Source: Streptococcus vestibularis ATCC 49124
GTDB lineage: Bacteria; Bacillota; Bacilli; Lactobacillales; Streptococcaceae
NCBI RefSeq assembly: GCF_000188295.1
Contig: NZ_GL831113.1
Coordinates: forward strand, 53,364-83,337
Direction: 5' to 3'
DNA: 29,974 nucleotides
The translations under genes and the position numbers were made by a program. This document shows, in pieces, positions 1 to 7,702 of the stretch. Each line of letters begins with the position of its first letter. The first letter of the stretch is position 1. Below the pieces are notes generated by a model. It was given only the letters and a program-made list of their open reading frames with translations, made no database searches and was not told where the DNA came from.

Positions 1-34
1 GGCCGGTAGCAGAGGCTTTCAGCCGAAGAGCAAG

Positions 35-58
35 CCACCCGTTCTCACGGGTGGTTTT
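35..58 (+). terminator. Rho-independent terminator of an upstream transcript
   Basis: CCACCCG (35-41) pairs with CGGGTGG (48-54) across a 6-nt loop and is followed by TTTT. A smaller hairpin (GGCT-TTC-AGCC) lies just before it at 14-24. This is the 3' end of a + strand transcript whose body is outside the window. I could not identify that transcript; a structured RNA is possible. Confidence 0.75.
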
Positions 59-75
59 GACTATATGCAACAATG

Positions 76-97
76 AAAAAAGACACCCTAAGGTGTC
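76..97 (-). terminator. Terminator downstream of tRNA-Cys
   Basis: On the minus strand GACACC-TTAG-GGTGTC is followed by six T residues. It lies 13 bp after the tRNA-Cys 3' end and closes that monocistronic transcript. Confidence 0.85.
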
Positions 98-109
98 CTC
101 ATATTATGA

Positions 110-180
110 AGGCGGTAGACGGATTTGAACCGACGATCAAGCTTTTGCAGAGCCGTGCCTTACCACTTGGCTATACCGCC
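110..180 (-). tRNA. tRNA-Cys (GCA anticodon)
   Basis: The minus strand folds as a 71-nt tRNA. A 7-bp acceptor stem pairs GGCGGTA with TACCGCC. The D-arm contains AGTGGTAAGG, the anticodon loop CTGCAAA gives anticodon GCA, and the T-loop is GTTCAAAT. The discriminator base is U, as expected for Cys. The outer anticodon-stem pairs are weak (C-U mismatch, G-U). CCA is not encoded. It has its own promoter and terminator. An apparent reading frame across this locus on the + strand is a shadow. Confidence 0.95.
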
Positions 181-192
181 ATAACAGATACC

Positions 193-221
193 ATTCTATC
201 GAAAAAACAAAGATTCGTCAA
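193..221 (-). promoter_or_regulatory. Promoter of tRNA-Cys
   Basis: The minus strand shows TTGACG (216-221), a 17-bp spacer and TAGAAT (193-198). The predicted start falls about 6 nt upstream of the mature tRNA 5' end, so the 5' leader would be very short. Confidence 0.8.
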
Positions 222-355
222 GCCTCTTTCATCAAATTGGCTGGTTGATTGTTCAAACTGCCTATTTACAAGAAATATAAAGAGGCTGAAAGACATTCAA
301 CTTCTTTGTATTAATTATAACTGTTGTATATTGATTACTAACACGTATGTCTTGA

Positions 356-1626
356 TTATTGTCTAATCAAGTAATCAAAGGCTCCGATAGCATTTGTAGC
401 ACTAGACCCCATGGAAATAATGATTTGTTTGTAGGCGCTGTCAGTATAGTCACCTGCTGCAAAAATACCAGAGATATTTGTTGAACCAAATTTATCAACG
501 ATAATATCTTGGCGTTCATTGAGTTCAATACCACTGTATTTGAGCCAAGCAGTACTTGGTACAAGACCAATTCGAACAAAGACACCCTCAAGGTTAAGAT
601 GTTTTTCTTCATTTGTATCACGCTCAACGTACCTCAAACCAGTCACATAATCTTGACCCAGAATTTTTTTGTTGCAACGTTCTTAAGAATGGTTAGATTA
701 TCCGTTTTAGCAGCTCGTTCTTGTAAGACTTGATCTGACTTTAATTCAGGTAAGAACTCTAAGACCGTAACATGTTTAGTGATACCGGCTAAATCTAAAG
801 CCGCTTCCAAACCTGAGTTACCACCACCGATAACGGCAATATTTTTCTCTTCAAATAGTGGACCATCAAAGTGTGAGCAGTAAGTAACACCTTTGTTGCG
901 GAATTCTTCCTCGCCAGGAATGTTGATATTACGCCATTTGGCTCCGAGAGCTAGGATAGCAGTTTTGGATTTTAAAACGGCACCGTTAGCCAGTGTTACT
1001 TCAATGAGTTCTTTCTTTTCAATGCCAGTAGCTAATTGACTTTTGATGATATCAACGTCGTAAGATTTAGTATACTCTTCAACTTGGTCCATTAACTTAG
1101 TACCTTCTGTATATAGCGTACCAATCATGTTTTCAATACCAACTGTCTCAATAACTTGTCCTCCAAAGGTTTCTGCTAAAAGACCAGTTTTTAGTCCTTT
1201 ACGGGTAGCATAAATTGCAGCACTGTTTCCAGCAGGACCACCACCAATAATCAAAACATCATAGACACCTTTATCAGCGAAAGCTTCAGCATCAAATGGG
1301 CCGTCGAGTTTTTCTACAAGCTGTTCAATACTTGCACGACCAGATGTAAATTCTTCTTGGTCTTTAACCGTAGGAACAGACAAGATACCTTTCGCTTTGA
1401 CTTTACCCTGATACATACCACCTTCAATCATAGTATGTGTGATATTTAGGTTCAAAACAGTCATAATATTAAAAGCTTGAACGATATCTGGGCAATTAAT
1501 ATTTTCATCTGTTACAGTGATGAATTCCCCATTTTGAGAAGCTTGTGCTGAAAATTCTATAATTTCTTTTCCGACTAATGACAAAATAATGTCATCCTCT
1601 ATTTTTGAAAGCCTAATTATAAACAA
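356..1626 (-). pseudogene. ahpF: Decayed ahpF (alkyl hydroperoxide reductase flavoprotein / Nox1-type NADH oxidase)
   Basis: AhpF normally passes electrons from NADH through FAD and two CXXC disulfides to the peroxidase AhpC. Two frames, 1626-643 and 646-356, together cover most of an AhpF. The FAD motif IIGGGPAG (about residues 127-133), the NAD motif VIGGGNSG (265-272) and the C-terminal AGDYTDSAYKQIIISMG region are intact. Four defects are visible. (1) The frame breaks at a run of seven A (minus strand, about 663-670); one extra A would join both parts. (2) The N-terminal thioredoxin-fold domain is largely deleted: the family is about 510 aa, while only about 420 remain and the frame opens at a TTG without a ribosome site. 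(3) The N-terminal CHNC motif reads ..INC, so the first Cys is lost. (4) The CPHC motif of the reductase domain reads CSHF (Cys250, Phe253). Loss of both redox pairs means restoring the frame would not restore activity. No ahpC is adjacent. Confidence 0.9.
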
Positions 1627-1707
1627 AATACTTATTAATCTTAAAGAAAACGATTTTATTTTTTAATGAAAGCATGTTTTTTCCAATGAGGTTATTGATT
1701 TTATAGC

Positions 1708-1736
1708 TTGTCAAATATCACTTTTTTTGATAAACT
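1708..1736 (+). promoter_or_regulatory. Probable rpsB promoter
   Basis: TTGTCA (1708-1713), a 17-bp spacer and TAAACT (1731-1736). A nearby TATAGT (1739-1744) is an alternative -10, but its -35 is worse. Either choice leaves a leader of about 110 nt before rpsB. Confidence 0.5.
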
Positions 1737-1744
1737 ACTATAGT

Positions 1745-1858
1745 TACCTAGAGTGACAAATACTCATTTTAAGCCGATTGTGGTCTTGTTGCCGCAAGGT
1801 GGGACTGCAAGTCTAAAGCTTAGAAGAGGAAAAAACAATTTTTTAAGGAGAAATACTC
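1745..1858 (+). promoter_or_regulatory. rpsB 5' leader, possible S2-responsive RNA
   Basis: A leader of about 110 nt precedes the ribosome site AAGGAG (1845-1850). It contains short hairpins (CTTG...CAAG and GACT-GCA-AGTC around 1786-1813). Many Firmicutes ribosomal operons carry autoregulatory leaders, so this one may bind S2. That is inference from position and folding only. Confidence 0.35.
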
Positions 1859-2626
1859 ATGGCAGTAATTTCAATGAAACAACTTCTTGAGGCTGGTGTT
1901 CACTTTGGTCACCAAACTCGTCGCTGGAATCCTAAGATGGCTAAATACATCTTCACAGAACGTAACGGAATCCACGTTATCGACTTGCAACAAACTGTAA
2001 AAATGGCTGACACAGCTTACGAATTCGTTCGTGAAGCAGCAGCTAACGATGCAGTAATCTTGTTCGTTGGTACTAAAAAACAAGCTGCTGAAGCAGTTGC
2101 TGAAGAAGCAACTCGTGCTGGTCAATACTACATCAATCACCGTTGGTTGGGTGGTACTCTTACAAACTGGGATACTATCCAAAAACGTATCGCTCGTTTG
2201 AAAGAAATCAAACAAATGGAAGCTGATGGAACTTTCGAAGTTCTTCCTAAGAAAGAAGTTGCACTTCTTAACAAACAACGTGCACGTCTTGAAAAATTCT
2301 TGGGTGGTATCGAAGATATGCCTCGTATTCCAGATGTAATCTACATCGTTGACCCACACAAAGAACAAATCGCTGTTAAAGAAGCTAAAAAACTTGGTAT
2401 CCCAGTTGTAGCAATGGTTGATACAAACGCTGATCCAGATGAGATCGATGTAATCATCCCAGCTAACGATGACGCTATCCGTGCTGTTAAATTGATCACT
2501 TCAAAAATGGCTGACGCTATCATCGAAGGTAACCAAGGGGAAGATGCTTCTGCAGATTTCCAAGAAGCAGCTGCAGCTGATTCAATTGAAGAAATCGTTG
2601 AAGTTGTCGAAGGTGACAATAACTAA
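1859..2626 (+). CDS. rpsB: 30S ribosomal protein S2
   Basis: S2 binds the head-body junction of the 30S subunit together with S1 and is among the last proteins to assemble. The 255-aa product begins [20 protein letters not shown] and contains the family motifs [20 protein letters not shown] and [12 protein letters not shown]. The length is normal for Firmicutes S2. The C-terminus is acidic and low-complexity, as in other streptococci. The start is set by AAGGAG eight bases upstream. Codon use is strongly biased, as expected for a highly expressed gene. It is followed by tsf in the standard rpsB-tsf operon, separated by a GC-rich hairpin. Confidence 0.98.
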   Translation: MAVISMKQLLEAGVHFGHQTRRWNPKMAKYIFTERNGIHVIDLQQTVKMADTAYEFVREAAANDAVILFVGTKKQAAEAVAEEATRAGQYYINHRWLGGTLTNWDTIQKRIARLKEIKQMEADGTFEVLPKKEVALLNKQRARLEKFLGGIEDMPRIPDVIYIVDPHKEQIAVKEAKKLGIPVVAMVDTNADPDEIDVIIPANDDAIRAVKLITSKMADAIIEGNQGEDASADFQEAAAADSIEEIVEVVEGDNN

Positions 2627-2677
2627 TCTTTAGGATTAGTTAGGGTATGATGCCCACTAAAGATACGACAAATACCT

Positions 2678-2710
2678 AAGGGGCGGGGCTCAGCCCAGCC
2701 CCTTAATTTT
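2678..2710 (+). terminator. Intra-operon terminator/attenuator between rpsB and tsf
   Basis: AAGGGGC (2678-2684) pairs with GCCCCTT (2698-2704). Inside it GGGC (2686-2689) pairs with GCCC (2693-2696), with one G-A mismatch between the two helices. The sequence continues AATTTT. The helix is strong but the U-tract is short and interrupted, so partial readthrough into tsf is expected. Confidence 0.7.
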
Positions 2711-2736
2711 ATAAAATAAATTTGGAGAAAAACAAA

Positions 2737-3777
2737 ATGGCAGAAATCACAGCTAAACTTGTTAAGGAATTACGCGAAAAATCTGGTGCTGGTGTCATGG
2801 ACGCTAAAAAAGCATTAGTTGAAGTTGATGGCGATATCGAAAAAGCGATTGAATTGCTTCGCGAAAAAGGTATGGCTAAAGCAGCTAAGAAAGCTGACCG
2901 TGTTGCAGCTGAAGGTTTGACTGGTGTTTACGTTAACGGTAACGTTGCAGCAGTTGTTGAAGTTAACGCTGAAACTGACTTCGTTGCGAAGAACGCTCAA
3001 TTCGTTGAGTTGGTAAACGAAACAGCTAAAGTGATTGCTGAAGGTAAACCAGCTAACAACGAAGAAGCACTTGCATTGACTATGCCTTCAGGTGAAACTC
3101 TTGAAGCTGCATATGTAACTGCTACAGCTACTATCGGTGAAAAGATTTCATTCCGTCGTTTTGCAGTTGTTGAGAAAACTGATGCACAACACTTCGGAGC
3201 TTACCAACACAACGGTGGACGTATCGGTGTTGTTTCAGTTATCGAGGGTGGAGATGATGCTCTTGCAAAACAAATCTCAATGCACATCGCAGCGATGAAA
3301 CCAACTGTTCTTTCATACACTGAATTGGATGAACAATTTGTTAAAGATGAATTGGCACAACTTAACCACGCTATCGATCAAGATAACGAAAGCCGTGCAA
3401 TGGTTAACAAACCAGCTCTTCCACACCTTAAATATGGATCTAAAGCTCAATTGACTGATGCTGTTCTTGCTCAAGCTGAAGAAGATATCAAAGCTGAGTT
3501 GACTGCTGAAGGTAAACCAGAAAAAATCTGGGATAAAATCATCCCAGGTAAAATGGACCGCTTCTTGCTTGACAACACTAAAGTTGACCAAGCGTACACT
3601 CTTCTTGCTCAAGTTTACATCATGGACGACAGCAAAACAGTTGAAGCTTACCTTGAATCAGTAAACGCTTCAGTAGTAGAATTCGTTCGCTTTGAAGTTG
3701 GTGAAGGTATCGAAAAAGCATCTAACGACTTTGAATCAGAAGTTGCAGCTACAATGGCAGCAGCACTTAACAACTAA
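2737..3777 (+). CDS. tsf: Translation elongation factor Ts
   Basis: EF-Ts is the guanine nucleotide exchange factor that regenerates EF-Tu-GTP. The 346-aa protein begins [20 protein letters not shown] and has the N-terminal UBA-like domain, with the EF-Ts signatures [16 protein letters not shown] and [12 protein letters not shown]. The dimerization domain follows. The ATG at 2737 is preferred over an upstream in-frame TTG at 2722: GGAG (2724-2727) lies 9 nt before the ATG and the family starts at MAEIT. Expression should be coupled to rpsB and reduced by the hairpin between them. Confidence 0.97.
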   Translation: MAEITAKLVKELREKSGAGVMDAKKALVEVDGDIEKAIELLREKGMAKAAKKADRVAAEGLTGVYVNGNVAAVVEVNAETDFVAKNAQFVELVNETAKVIAEGKPANNEEALALTMPSGETLEAAYVTATATIGEKISFRRFAVVEKTDAQHFGAYQHNGGRIGVVSVIEGGDDALAKQISMHIAAMKPTVLSYTELDEQFVKDELAQLNHAIDQDNESRAMVNKPALPHLKYGSKAQLTDAVLAQAEEDIKAELTAEGKPEKIWDKIIPGKMDRFLLDNTKVDQAYTLLAQVYIMDDSKTVEAYLESVNASVVEFVRFEVGEGIEKASNDFESEVAATMAAALNN

Positions 3778-3799
3778 TTCTAGTTGCTAGATAAAAAGA

Positions 3800-3837
3800 A
3801 AGAAGTTACGTAAATGAATCGTAACTTCTTTTTTTGT
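3800..3837 (+). terminator. Terminator of rpsB-tsf
   Basis: AAGAAGTTACG (3800-3810) pairs perfectly with CGTAACTTCTT (3820-3830), followed by a T-run. An A-run on the 5' side could make it function in both directions. Confidence 0.92.
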
Positions 3838-3841
3838 TATT

Positions 3842-3868
3842 AAAAAACATCTGAGCATGCCCCAGACG
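3842..3868 (-). terminator. Terminator of the small membrane protein gene
   Basis: On the minus strand CGTCTG pairs with CAGATG (one G-U pair) around a 9-nt loop, followed by six T. It lies 13 bp after the stop of the gene at 3881-4351 and is convergent with the tsf terminator. Confidence 0.75.
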
Positions 3869-3880
3869 TTAACAAAGTAA

Positions 3881-4351
3881 TTAATGAGCGAAGGTATTTA
3901 CACCAAGTAGAAGAGAGAGTGTTCCCATGATGATACCTGCAAGGATAACCCCCAGCATAACAGCTAGAACACTGCGCTTAAAGTCCCAATCTAGGATAGA
4001 TGCTGCGAGGGTACCAGTCCAAGCTCCTGTTCCTGGAAGTGGAATTCCTACAAAGAGTAGAAGGGACCAGAAGACACCTTTGTCTCCAGCGGCTTTTTCA
4101 AGCTTTTGACCCCCACTATGACCTTTTTTTAGACACCAGGTAAAGAAGCCACCGATAAGAGGTTTGTCAGCACCCCACTCGAGAACACGGCGGGCGAAGA
4201 AGAAAATAATTGGAACTGGAATCATGTTTCCAATGACACAAAGAATGAGGGCCTGCCACCAAGGAATACCTGAGGCGATAGCAACAGGAACAGCTCCACG
4301 GAGCTCCACTAAAGGAATCATAGAGATTAAGAGTGCAATGATGTATTTCAT
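3881..4351 (-). CDS. Small multidrug export family (COG2426) membrane protein
   Basis: This 156-aa, very hydrophobic protein resembles the Sm_multidrug_ex family (COG2426), which has no firmly established substrate. Features seen are an N-terminal helix (MKYIIALLISMIPLVELRGA), the conserved ELRGAVPVAIA and the GIPLPGTGAWTG loop, with about four or five membrane segments. The start is placed at 4351 because minus-strand AAAGG lies 7 nt upstream; a longer in-frame opening to 4393 lacks support. It is monocistronic, transcribed away from ctsR, with its own terminator. The substrate cannot be told from sequence. Confidence 0.8.
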   Translation of the reverse strand: MKYIIALLISMIPLVELRGAVPVAIASGIPWWQALILCVIGNMIPVPIIFFFARRVLEWGADKPLIGGFFTWCLKKGHSGGQKLEKAAGDKGVFWSLLLFVGIPLPGTGAWTGTLAASILDWDFKRSVLAVMLGVILAGIIMGTLSLLLGVNTFAH

Positions 4352-4619
4352 GAGTAACCTTTCATAGGGAAATAAATAAGAGATAAGACTCAAAGTGAGA
4401 TGAGCTTTATCAAGAGTGATAAGACTAGTACTACTGCGAAAGTGCTAAAAAGTACTTGTTGGATTAGATAGGTCTCAGCCTGTCAAAGTGGATAGAAAAT
4501 TTGAATCAAACACCTTAAGTTACCTAATATTTTAGTCTTATTCATTGTATCTTATATGTTCTCTAATGACAACTTTAAAAAGCTTTTCGAGAGTATAGTT
4601 TCCCATGAGCTGACATTTT

Positions 4620-4628
4620 TGGTATAAT
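4620..4628 (+). promoter_or_regulatory. Extended -10 promoter of ctsR-clpC
   Basis: TGG-TATAAT (4620-4628) is an extended -10 element. No good -35 lies 17 bp upstream. The predicted start, near 4635, falls inside the CtsR operator. Confidence 0.8.
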
Positions 4629-4631
4629 AAT

Positions 4632-4648
4632 AGTCAGTTATAGTCAAA
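4632..4648 (+). promoter_or_regulatory. CtsR operator
   Basis: Tandem heptads AGTCAGT and AGTCAAA are separated by TAT, matching the known CtsR box (two GTCAAA-type heptads with a 3-bp gap). The second heptad is consensus; the first has one deviation. The box lies immediately after the -10, over the transcription start, so bound CtsR should block initiation. This supports autoregulation and heat induction of ctsR-clpC. Confidence 0.88.
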
Positions 4649-4667
4649 TTAGACTGGAGGAATTAAG

Positions 4668-5123
4668 ATGGCAAGAAATACATCAGATAGTATAGAAGAA
4701 TATATTAAAGAATTGCTGGGCCAGTCTGGAACTGCTGAGATTCAACGGTCGAACTTGGCAGATGCTTTTCAAGTAGTACCAAGTCAGATTAACTATGTTA
4801 TCAAGACTCGTTTTACAGAGAGTCGTGGGTATATTGTTGAGAGTAAACGTGGTGGTGGCGGCTATATTCGCATTGTCAAAGTTAGATTCTCCGACAAACA
4901 CCATATGATTAATGATTTGCTGCAAAATTTGGCAGATCAGCTCAGCGAGCAGGTATTTACAGACTTGATTCAGTTGCTTTTTGATGAAAAAATCATCACT
5001 GAACGTGAGGGAAATTTGATTTTAGCAACTGCTAGTGATGATGTTTTAGGCGCAGATGCGGCTGCTACTCGTTCGCGTATTCTACGCTCGCTATTACTTA
5101 GATTGGATAGAAAAGGAAATTAG
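4668..5123 (+). CDS. ctsR: CtsR transcriptional repressor of class III heat-shock genes
   Basis: CtsR is a dimeric winged-helix repressor that senses heat and releases clp and related promoters. The 151-aa protein has the N-terminal DNA-binding domain. It includes the QVVPSQINYVIKTRFT helix region and the glycine-rich RGGGGYIRI wing (about residues 64-72), where CtsR temperature sensing is known to reside. A C-terminal helical regulatory domain follows. The ribosome site GGAGG sits 7 nt before the ATG. The TAG stop is directly followed by the clpC ATG, so the two genes are translationally coupled. The mcsA and mcsB genes found between them in Bacillus are absent, as is usual in streptococci. 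Confidence 0.97.
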   Translation: MARNTSDSIEEYIKELLGQSGTAEIQRSNLADAFQVVPSQINYVIKTRFTESRGYIVESKRGGGGYIRIVKVRFSDKHHMINDLLQNLADQLSEQVFTDLIQLLFDEKIITEREGNLILATASDDVLGADAAATRSRILRSLLLRLDRKGN

Positions 5124-7574
5124 ATGACGACATATTCAAGAAAAATGCAGGCCATTTTCCATCGTGCTCAGCTTGAGGCAGAGCGTTTTGGAAGTCCTTT
5201 CTTGGAGACTTGGCATGTGCTTCTGGCTATGGTTGAGGTTCCAGGATCTGTAGCCTACTTAACCTTTACTGATTTTGAGGACCGTATTCGTGCGGAAGAG
5301 ATTGAGACCGCTGCTGTACTAGCGATGGAGAAAAGTCCGAAAGACTTGTCTGAATCAGATATTATCGATTTACGTGCACAGTCACATGCTTTAGAGGCTA
5401 TGTTGCAAGAGGCAGAGGGAATTGCTAGTGTGACTGGTGCTGTAGAGGTAGGGTCTGAACATGTATTGATGGCTTTCCTTCTTCATAAGGATTTGATGGT
5501 TTGTCGTCTCCTTGAAGTTGCTGGTTTTCAATATAAAGATGACAGCGATAAGCCTCGCATTATCGATTTACGACGTTCTTTGGAGCGTTACGCAGGTCTT
5601 AGTAAGCAAGATTTGAAGGCCATTCATGACCTTCGTAAGCCTAAAAAATCAAAGGCATCAGGAAATTTTGCTAATATGATGCAGCCTCCTCAATCTTCTA
5701 CTGGGGAACTGTCAGATTACACCAAAGACTTAACGGCAGTAGCCGAGTCAGGTGCCCTTGATCCTGTTATTGGACGTGAGAAAGAGATTTCACGCATGAT
5801 TCAGGTTTTGAGTCGTAAAACGAAGAATAATCCAGTTCTTGTAGGTGAAGCAGGTGTTGGTAAGACGGCACTTGCGCTTGGCTTGGCACAGCGTATTGCT
5901 TCAGGCGAAGTACCTTTTGAGTTGGCTGATATGCGTATCTTAGAGCTTGATATGATGAGTGTGGTTGCAGGAACACGTTTCCGTGGCGATTTCGAAGAAC
6001 GTATGAATCAAATCATTGATGAGATTGAAGCTGATGGAAAAATCATTCTCTTTATTGACGAATTGCATACGATTATTGGTTCTGGTTCAGGTATTGATAG
6101 TACCTTAGATGCGGCGAATATTTTGAAACCTGCTCTAGCACGTGGGACCCTTCATATGGTTGGAGCAACTACTCAAGCTGAGTACCAGAAGCATATTGAG
6201 AAAGATGCAGCTCTTTCTCGCCGTTTTGCTAAGATTACAATTGAGGAGCCAAGTGTAGCTGAGGCGATTGATATTCTAAAAGGCCTACGTTCGTCTTATG
6301 AAGACTATCATCGTGTAACGATTACTGATGAGGCAGTTGAGACAGCGGTCAAGGCGGCCCACCGTTATTTGACGAGTAAAAACTTACCTGACTCTGCCAT
6401 TGATCTTTTAGATGAAGCAAGTGCCACTGTTCAAGGTCGTATCAAAAAAGAAGCCAAACGTGAGATAACACCTTTGGATGAAGCACTTCTATCTGGTGAT
6501 ATGAAGGTTGCTGTTAAACAATATAAAGCTAGCCAAAAAGCAAAATTACCAAAACCTGCCTTGGTAGATGCAGATCAGATTATGCAAACCCTTAGTCGTC
6601 TATCAGGTATTCCTGTTGAGAAGATGACTCAGGCAGATAGCAAGCGTTACTTGAATCTGGAAGCAGAGCTTCACAAACGTGTTATTGGTCAAGACGAAGC
6701 AGTTTCGGCGATTAGTCGTGCTATTCGTCGTAACCAGTCAGGTATTCGTACTGGAAAACGTCCGATTGGTTCCTTCATGTTCCTAGGACCTACTGGTGTT
6801 GGTAAGACAGAATTGGCCAAGGCTTTGGCGGAAGTTCTCTTTGATGATGAGTCAGCTTTGCTTCGTTTTGATATGTCAGAATACATGGAAAAATTTGCGG
6901 CTAGCCGACTTAACGGTGCTCCTCCAGGTTATGTTGGATATGATGAGGGTGGTGAATTAACAGAGAAAGTTCGCAATAAGCCTTACTCAGTTCTCCTCTT
7001 TGACGAGGTGGAAAAGGCTCACCCAGATATTTTCAACATCCTCTTACAGGTTTTGGATGACGGTGTTTTGACAGATAGCCGTGGTCGTAAGGTTGACTTT
7101 TCAAACACTATCATCATTATGACCTCAAACTTGGGAGCGACTGCTCTTCGTGATGATAAAACTGTTGGTTTTGGAGCCCAAGAAATTTCTCATAATCACC
7201 AAGCTATGCAGTCACGTATTATGGAAGAACTTAAGAAGGCCTACCGTCCAGAATTTATTAACCGTATTGATGAGAAGGTTGTCTTCCATAGCTTAGAGGA
7301 AGAGCAACTTCGTGAGATTGTCAAGATTATGGTGAAACCGTTGGTATCAGCTTTGGCTGAAAAAGGGATTGACTTGAAATTCCAACCAGCTGCCCTTAAG
7401 CATTTAGCTAAAGATGGCTATGATGTTGAGATGGGTGCTCGTCCATTACGTCGTACGATTCAAACTCAAGTGGAGGATAAATTATCTGAGCTCTTACTAG
7501 GTGGTCAAGTAGTTAGTGGACAAACTCTTAAAATCGGCTGCTCGAAAGATAAATTAACCTTTACAGTAGTGTAA
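5124..7574 (+). CDS. clpC: ClpC, AAA+ unfoldase of the ClpCP protease
   Basis: ClpC unfolds substrates and feeds them to ClpP in protein quality control. The 816-aa protein has two N-terminal Clp repeats (about 1-145). AAA domain 1 has Walker A GEAGVGKT at 241-248 and Walker B ILFIDE near 308-313. A middle segment follows at about 430-500. AAA domain 2 has Walker A GPTGVGKT at 555-562 and Walker B LLFDE at 624-628. The second domain carries MEKFAASRLNGAPPGYVG, a streptococcal-looking variant of the usual MEKH.VSRL.GAPPGYVG. The start immediately follows the ctsR stop, with AAAAGG as ribosome site. Control by CtsR is expected from the upstream operator. The gene appears intact. Confidence 0.97.
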   Translation: MTTYSRKMQAIFHRAQLEAERFGSPFLETWHVLLAMVEVPGSVAYLTFTDFEDRIRAEEIETAAVLAMEKSPKDLSESDIIDLRAQSHALEAMLQEAEGIASVTGAVEVGSEHVLMAFLLHKDLMVCRLLEVAGFQYKDDSDKPRIIDLRRSLERYAGLSKQDLKAIHDLRKPKKSKASGNFANMMQPPQSSTGELSDYTKDLTAVAESGALDPVIGREKEISRMIQVLSRKTKNNPVLVGEAGVGKTALALGLAQRIASGEVPFELADMRILELDMMSVVAGTRFRGDFEERMNQIIDEIEADGKIILFIDELHTIIGSGSGIDSTLDAANILKPALARGTLHMVGATTQAEYQKHIEKDAALSRRFAKITIEEPSVAEAIDILKGLRSSYEDYHRVTITDEAVETAVKAAHRYLTSKNLPDSAIDLLDEASATVQGRIKKEAKREITPLDEALLSGDMKVAVKQYKASQKAKLPKPALVDADQIMQTLSRLSGIPVEKMTQADSKRYLNLEAELHKRVIGQDEAVSAISRAIRRNQSGIRTGKRPIGSFMFLGPTGVGKTELAKALAEVLFDDESALLRFDMSEYMEKFAASRLNGAPPGYVGYDEGGELTEKVRNKPYSVLLFDEVEKAHPDIFNILLQVLDDGVLTDSRGRKVDFSNTIIIMTSNLGATALRDDKTVGFGAQEISHNHQAMQSRIMEELKKAYRPEFINRIDEKVVFHSLEEEQLREIVKIMVKPLVSALAEKGIDLKFQPAALKHLAKDGYDVEMGARPLRRTIQTQVEDKLSELLLGGQVVSGQTLKIGCSKDKLTFTVV

Positions 7575-7583
7575 AAATCAAAC

Positions 7584-7619
7584 AAAAAGACAGATTACAG
7601 GTGTAGTTTGTCTTTTTTT
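7584..7619 (+). terminator. Terminator of ctsR-clpC
   Basis: AAAAAGACA (7584-7592) pairs with TGTCTTTTT (7609-7617), followed by more T residues. It lies 10 bp after the clpC stop. Confidence 0.88.
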
Positions 7620-7621
7620 GT

Positions 7622-7648
7622 GTCAATAGGAGTCAATGTAGAGTCAAT
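7622..7648 (+). repeat. Three direct repeats of GTCAAT
   Basis: GTCAAT occurs at 7622, 7632 and 7643, with spacings of 10 and 11 bp. The first two form TGTCAAT-AGG-AGTCAAT, which resembles a CtsR box. There is no + strand gene downstream to regulate; the site lies between the convergent clpC and dacA terminators. Confidence 0.5.
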
Positions 7649-7671
7649 CTTTCTGTAAAGTAGGTGTAAAA

Positions 7672-7694
7672 GAAAAAGCCGAGCCACGCTCGAC
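7672..7694 (-). terminator. Terminator of the first dacA paralogue
   Basis: On the minus strand GTCGAGC-GTG-GCTCGGC (one G-U pair) is followed by five T. It lies 8 bp after the stop of the gene ending at 7703. Confidence 0.9.
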
Positions 7695-7702
7695 TGTAAG
7701 TA

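Noticed and set aside
73..366. 97-aa open frame on the + strand
   Set aside because: It runs through the antisense of tRNA-Cys and its promoter and has no ribosome site or recognisable domain.
1871..2368. 165-aa minus-strand frame inside rpsB
   Set aside because: Shadow of a highly biased ribosomal-protein gene; the composition is Phe/Ser-rich antisense with no start signal.
4394..4600. CIRCE/HrcA operator upstream of ctsR
   Set aside because: A GTGCTAAAAAGTAC-like stretch is present, but the inverted TTAGCACTC-N9-GAGTGCTAA structure is not.
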